From: JAIBJP01 sp035639875
GTDB taxonomy: Bacteria; Actinomycetota; Thermoleophilia; Gaiellales; Gaiellaceae
Direction of reading: 5' to 3'
Length of the DNA: 5,346 bases
NCBI GenBank assembly: GCA_035639875.1
Contig: DASQXE010000191.1
Span: 1 to 5,346 of the forward strand
The position numbers and the translations under genes were made by a program. This document shows positions 5,331 to 5,346 of this stretch, one piece after another. The notes beneath the pieces were generated by a model that had not been told where the DNA came from, made no database searches, and worked only from the letters and a program-made list of their open reading frames with translations. The stretch's first letter is position 1; every line of letters starts with the position of its first letter.

Positions 5331-5334
5331 AAAC

Positions 5335-5346
5335 GTGAGCAACAGC
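5335..5346 (+). CDS. start of a plus-strand gene, truncated by the window edge
   Basis: Only four codons are visible (GTG AGC AAC AGC, M-S-N-S), so the product cannot be named. The call rests on the perfect AGGAGG four bases upstream of GTG and on its place after an intergenic region divergent from the kinase operon. It is a candidate target of that two-component system by location only. Confidence 0.6.

Larger units (their letters stand above)
5123..5334. promoter_or_regulatory. divergent intergenic region between the kinase operon and the right-edge gene
   Basis: A 212-bp region expected to carry the promoters of the two-component operon (minus) and of the gene starting at 5335 (plus). It contains two inverted repeats that could be operators: CTCGCG-7 nt-CGCGAG (5151-5169) and CTTGC-8 nt-GCAAG (5233-5250). 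The 26-bp tandem repeat lies at its right end. No convincing sigma70 -35/-10 pair was found on either strand. Confidence 0.4.

Overview
This is a G+C-rich window (roughly two thirds G+C by eye, G/C strongly preferred at third codon positions). The gene content suggests an actinobacterium: a small beta-carbonic anhydrase very like the Rv1284 type of Mycobacterium tuberculosis, a DUF1684 protein, a DesK-like histidine kinase with a NarL/LuxR response regulator, and GTG starts. A deep lineage such as Thermoleophilia is possible, but the sequence does not settle this. I see no tRNA, rRNA, CRISPR array, transposase or other mobile element.

Layout. Plus strand, 71-607: an NAD(P)-binding Rossmann protein of the F420-dependent NADP oxidoreductase family. 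It converges, across a 50-bp gap holding an 11-bp hairpin, on a minus-strand DUF1684 protein (658-1311). A short divergent promoter region (1312-1439) separates DUF1684 from the plus-strand carbonic anhydrase (1440-1931), which has an excellent Shine-Dalgarno (SD) site. The anhydrase converges on a minus-strand pair: a cupin (2538-3107) followed by a small membrane protein/lipoprotein (1971-2528) whose SD overlaps the cupin stop codon, so the pair is probably one transcript. After a 160-bp gap comes a second minus-strand operon: histidine kinase (3962-5122), then response regulator (3268-3933). At the right edge, a 212-bp divergent intergenic region ends in a perfect 26-bp tandem duplication, directly followed by an SD and GTG that open a plus-strand gene cut off after four codons.

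How the genes work together. Two functional units are supported: the kinase/regulator pair, which is a complete membrane two-component system with all catalytic residues, and the cupin/lipoprotein pair, whose joint function is unknown. The Rossmann protein, DUF1684 protein and carbonic anhydrase look like independent housekeeping or accessory genes. No multi-gene novel system is evident. The points most worth a second look are the dual-start architecture of the lipoprotein gene and the tandem repeat in the leader of the truncated right-edge gene, which lies opposite the two-component operon.
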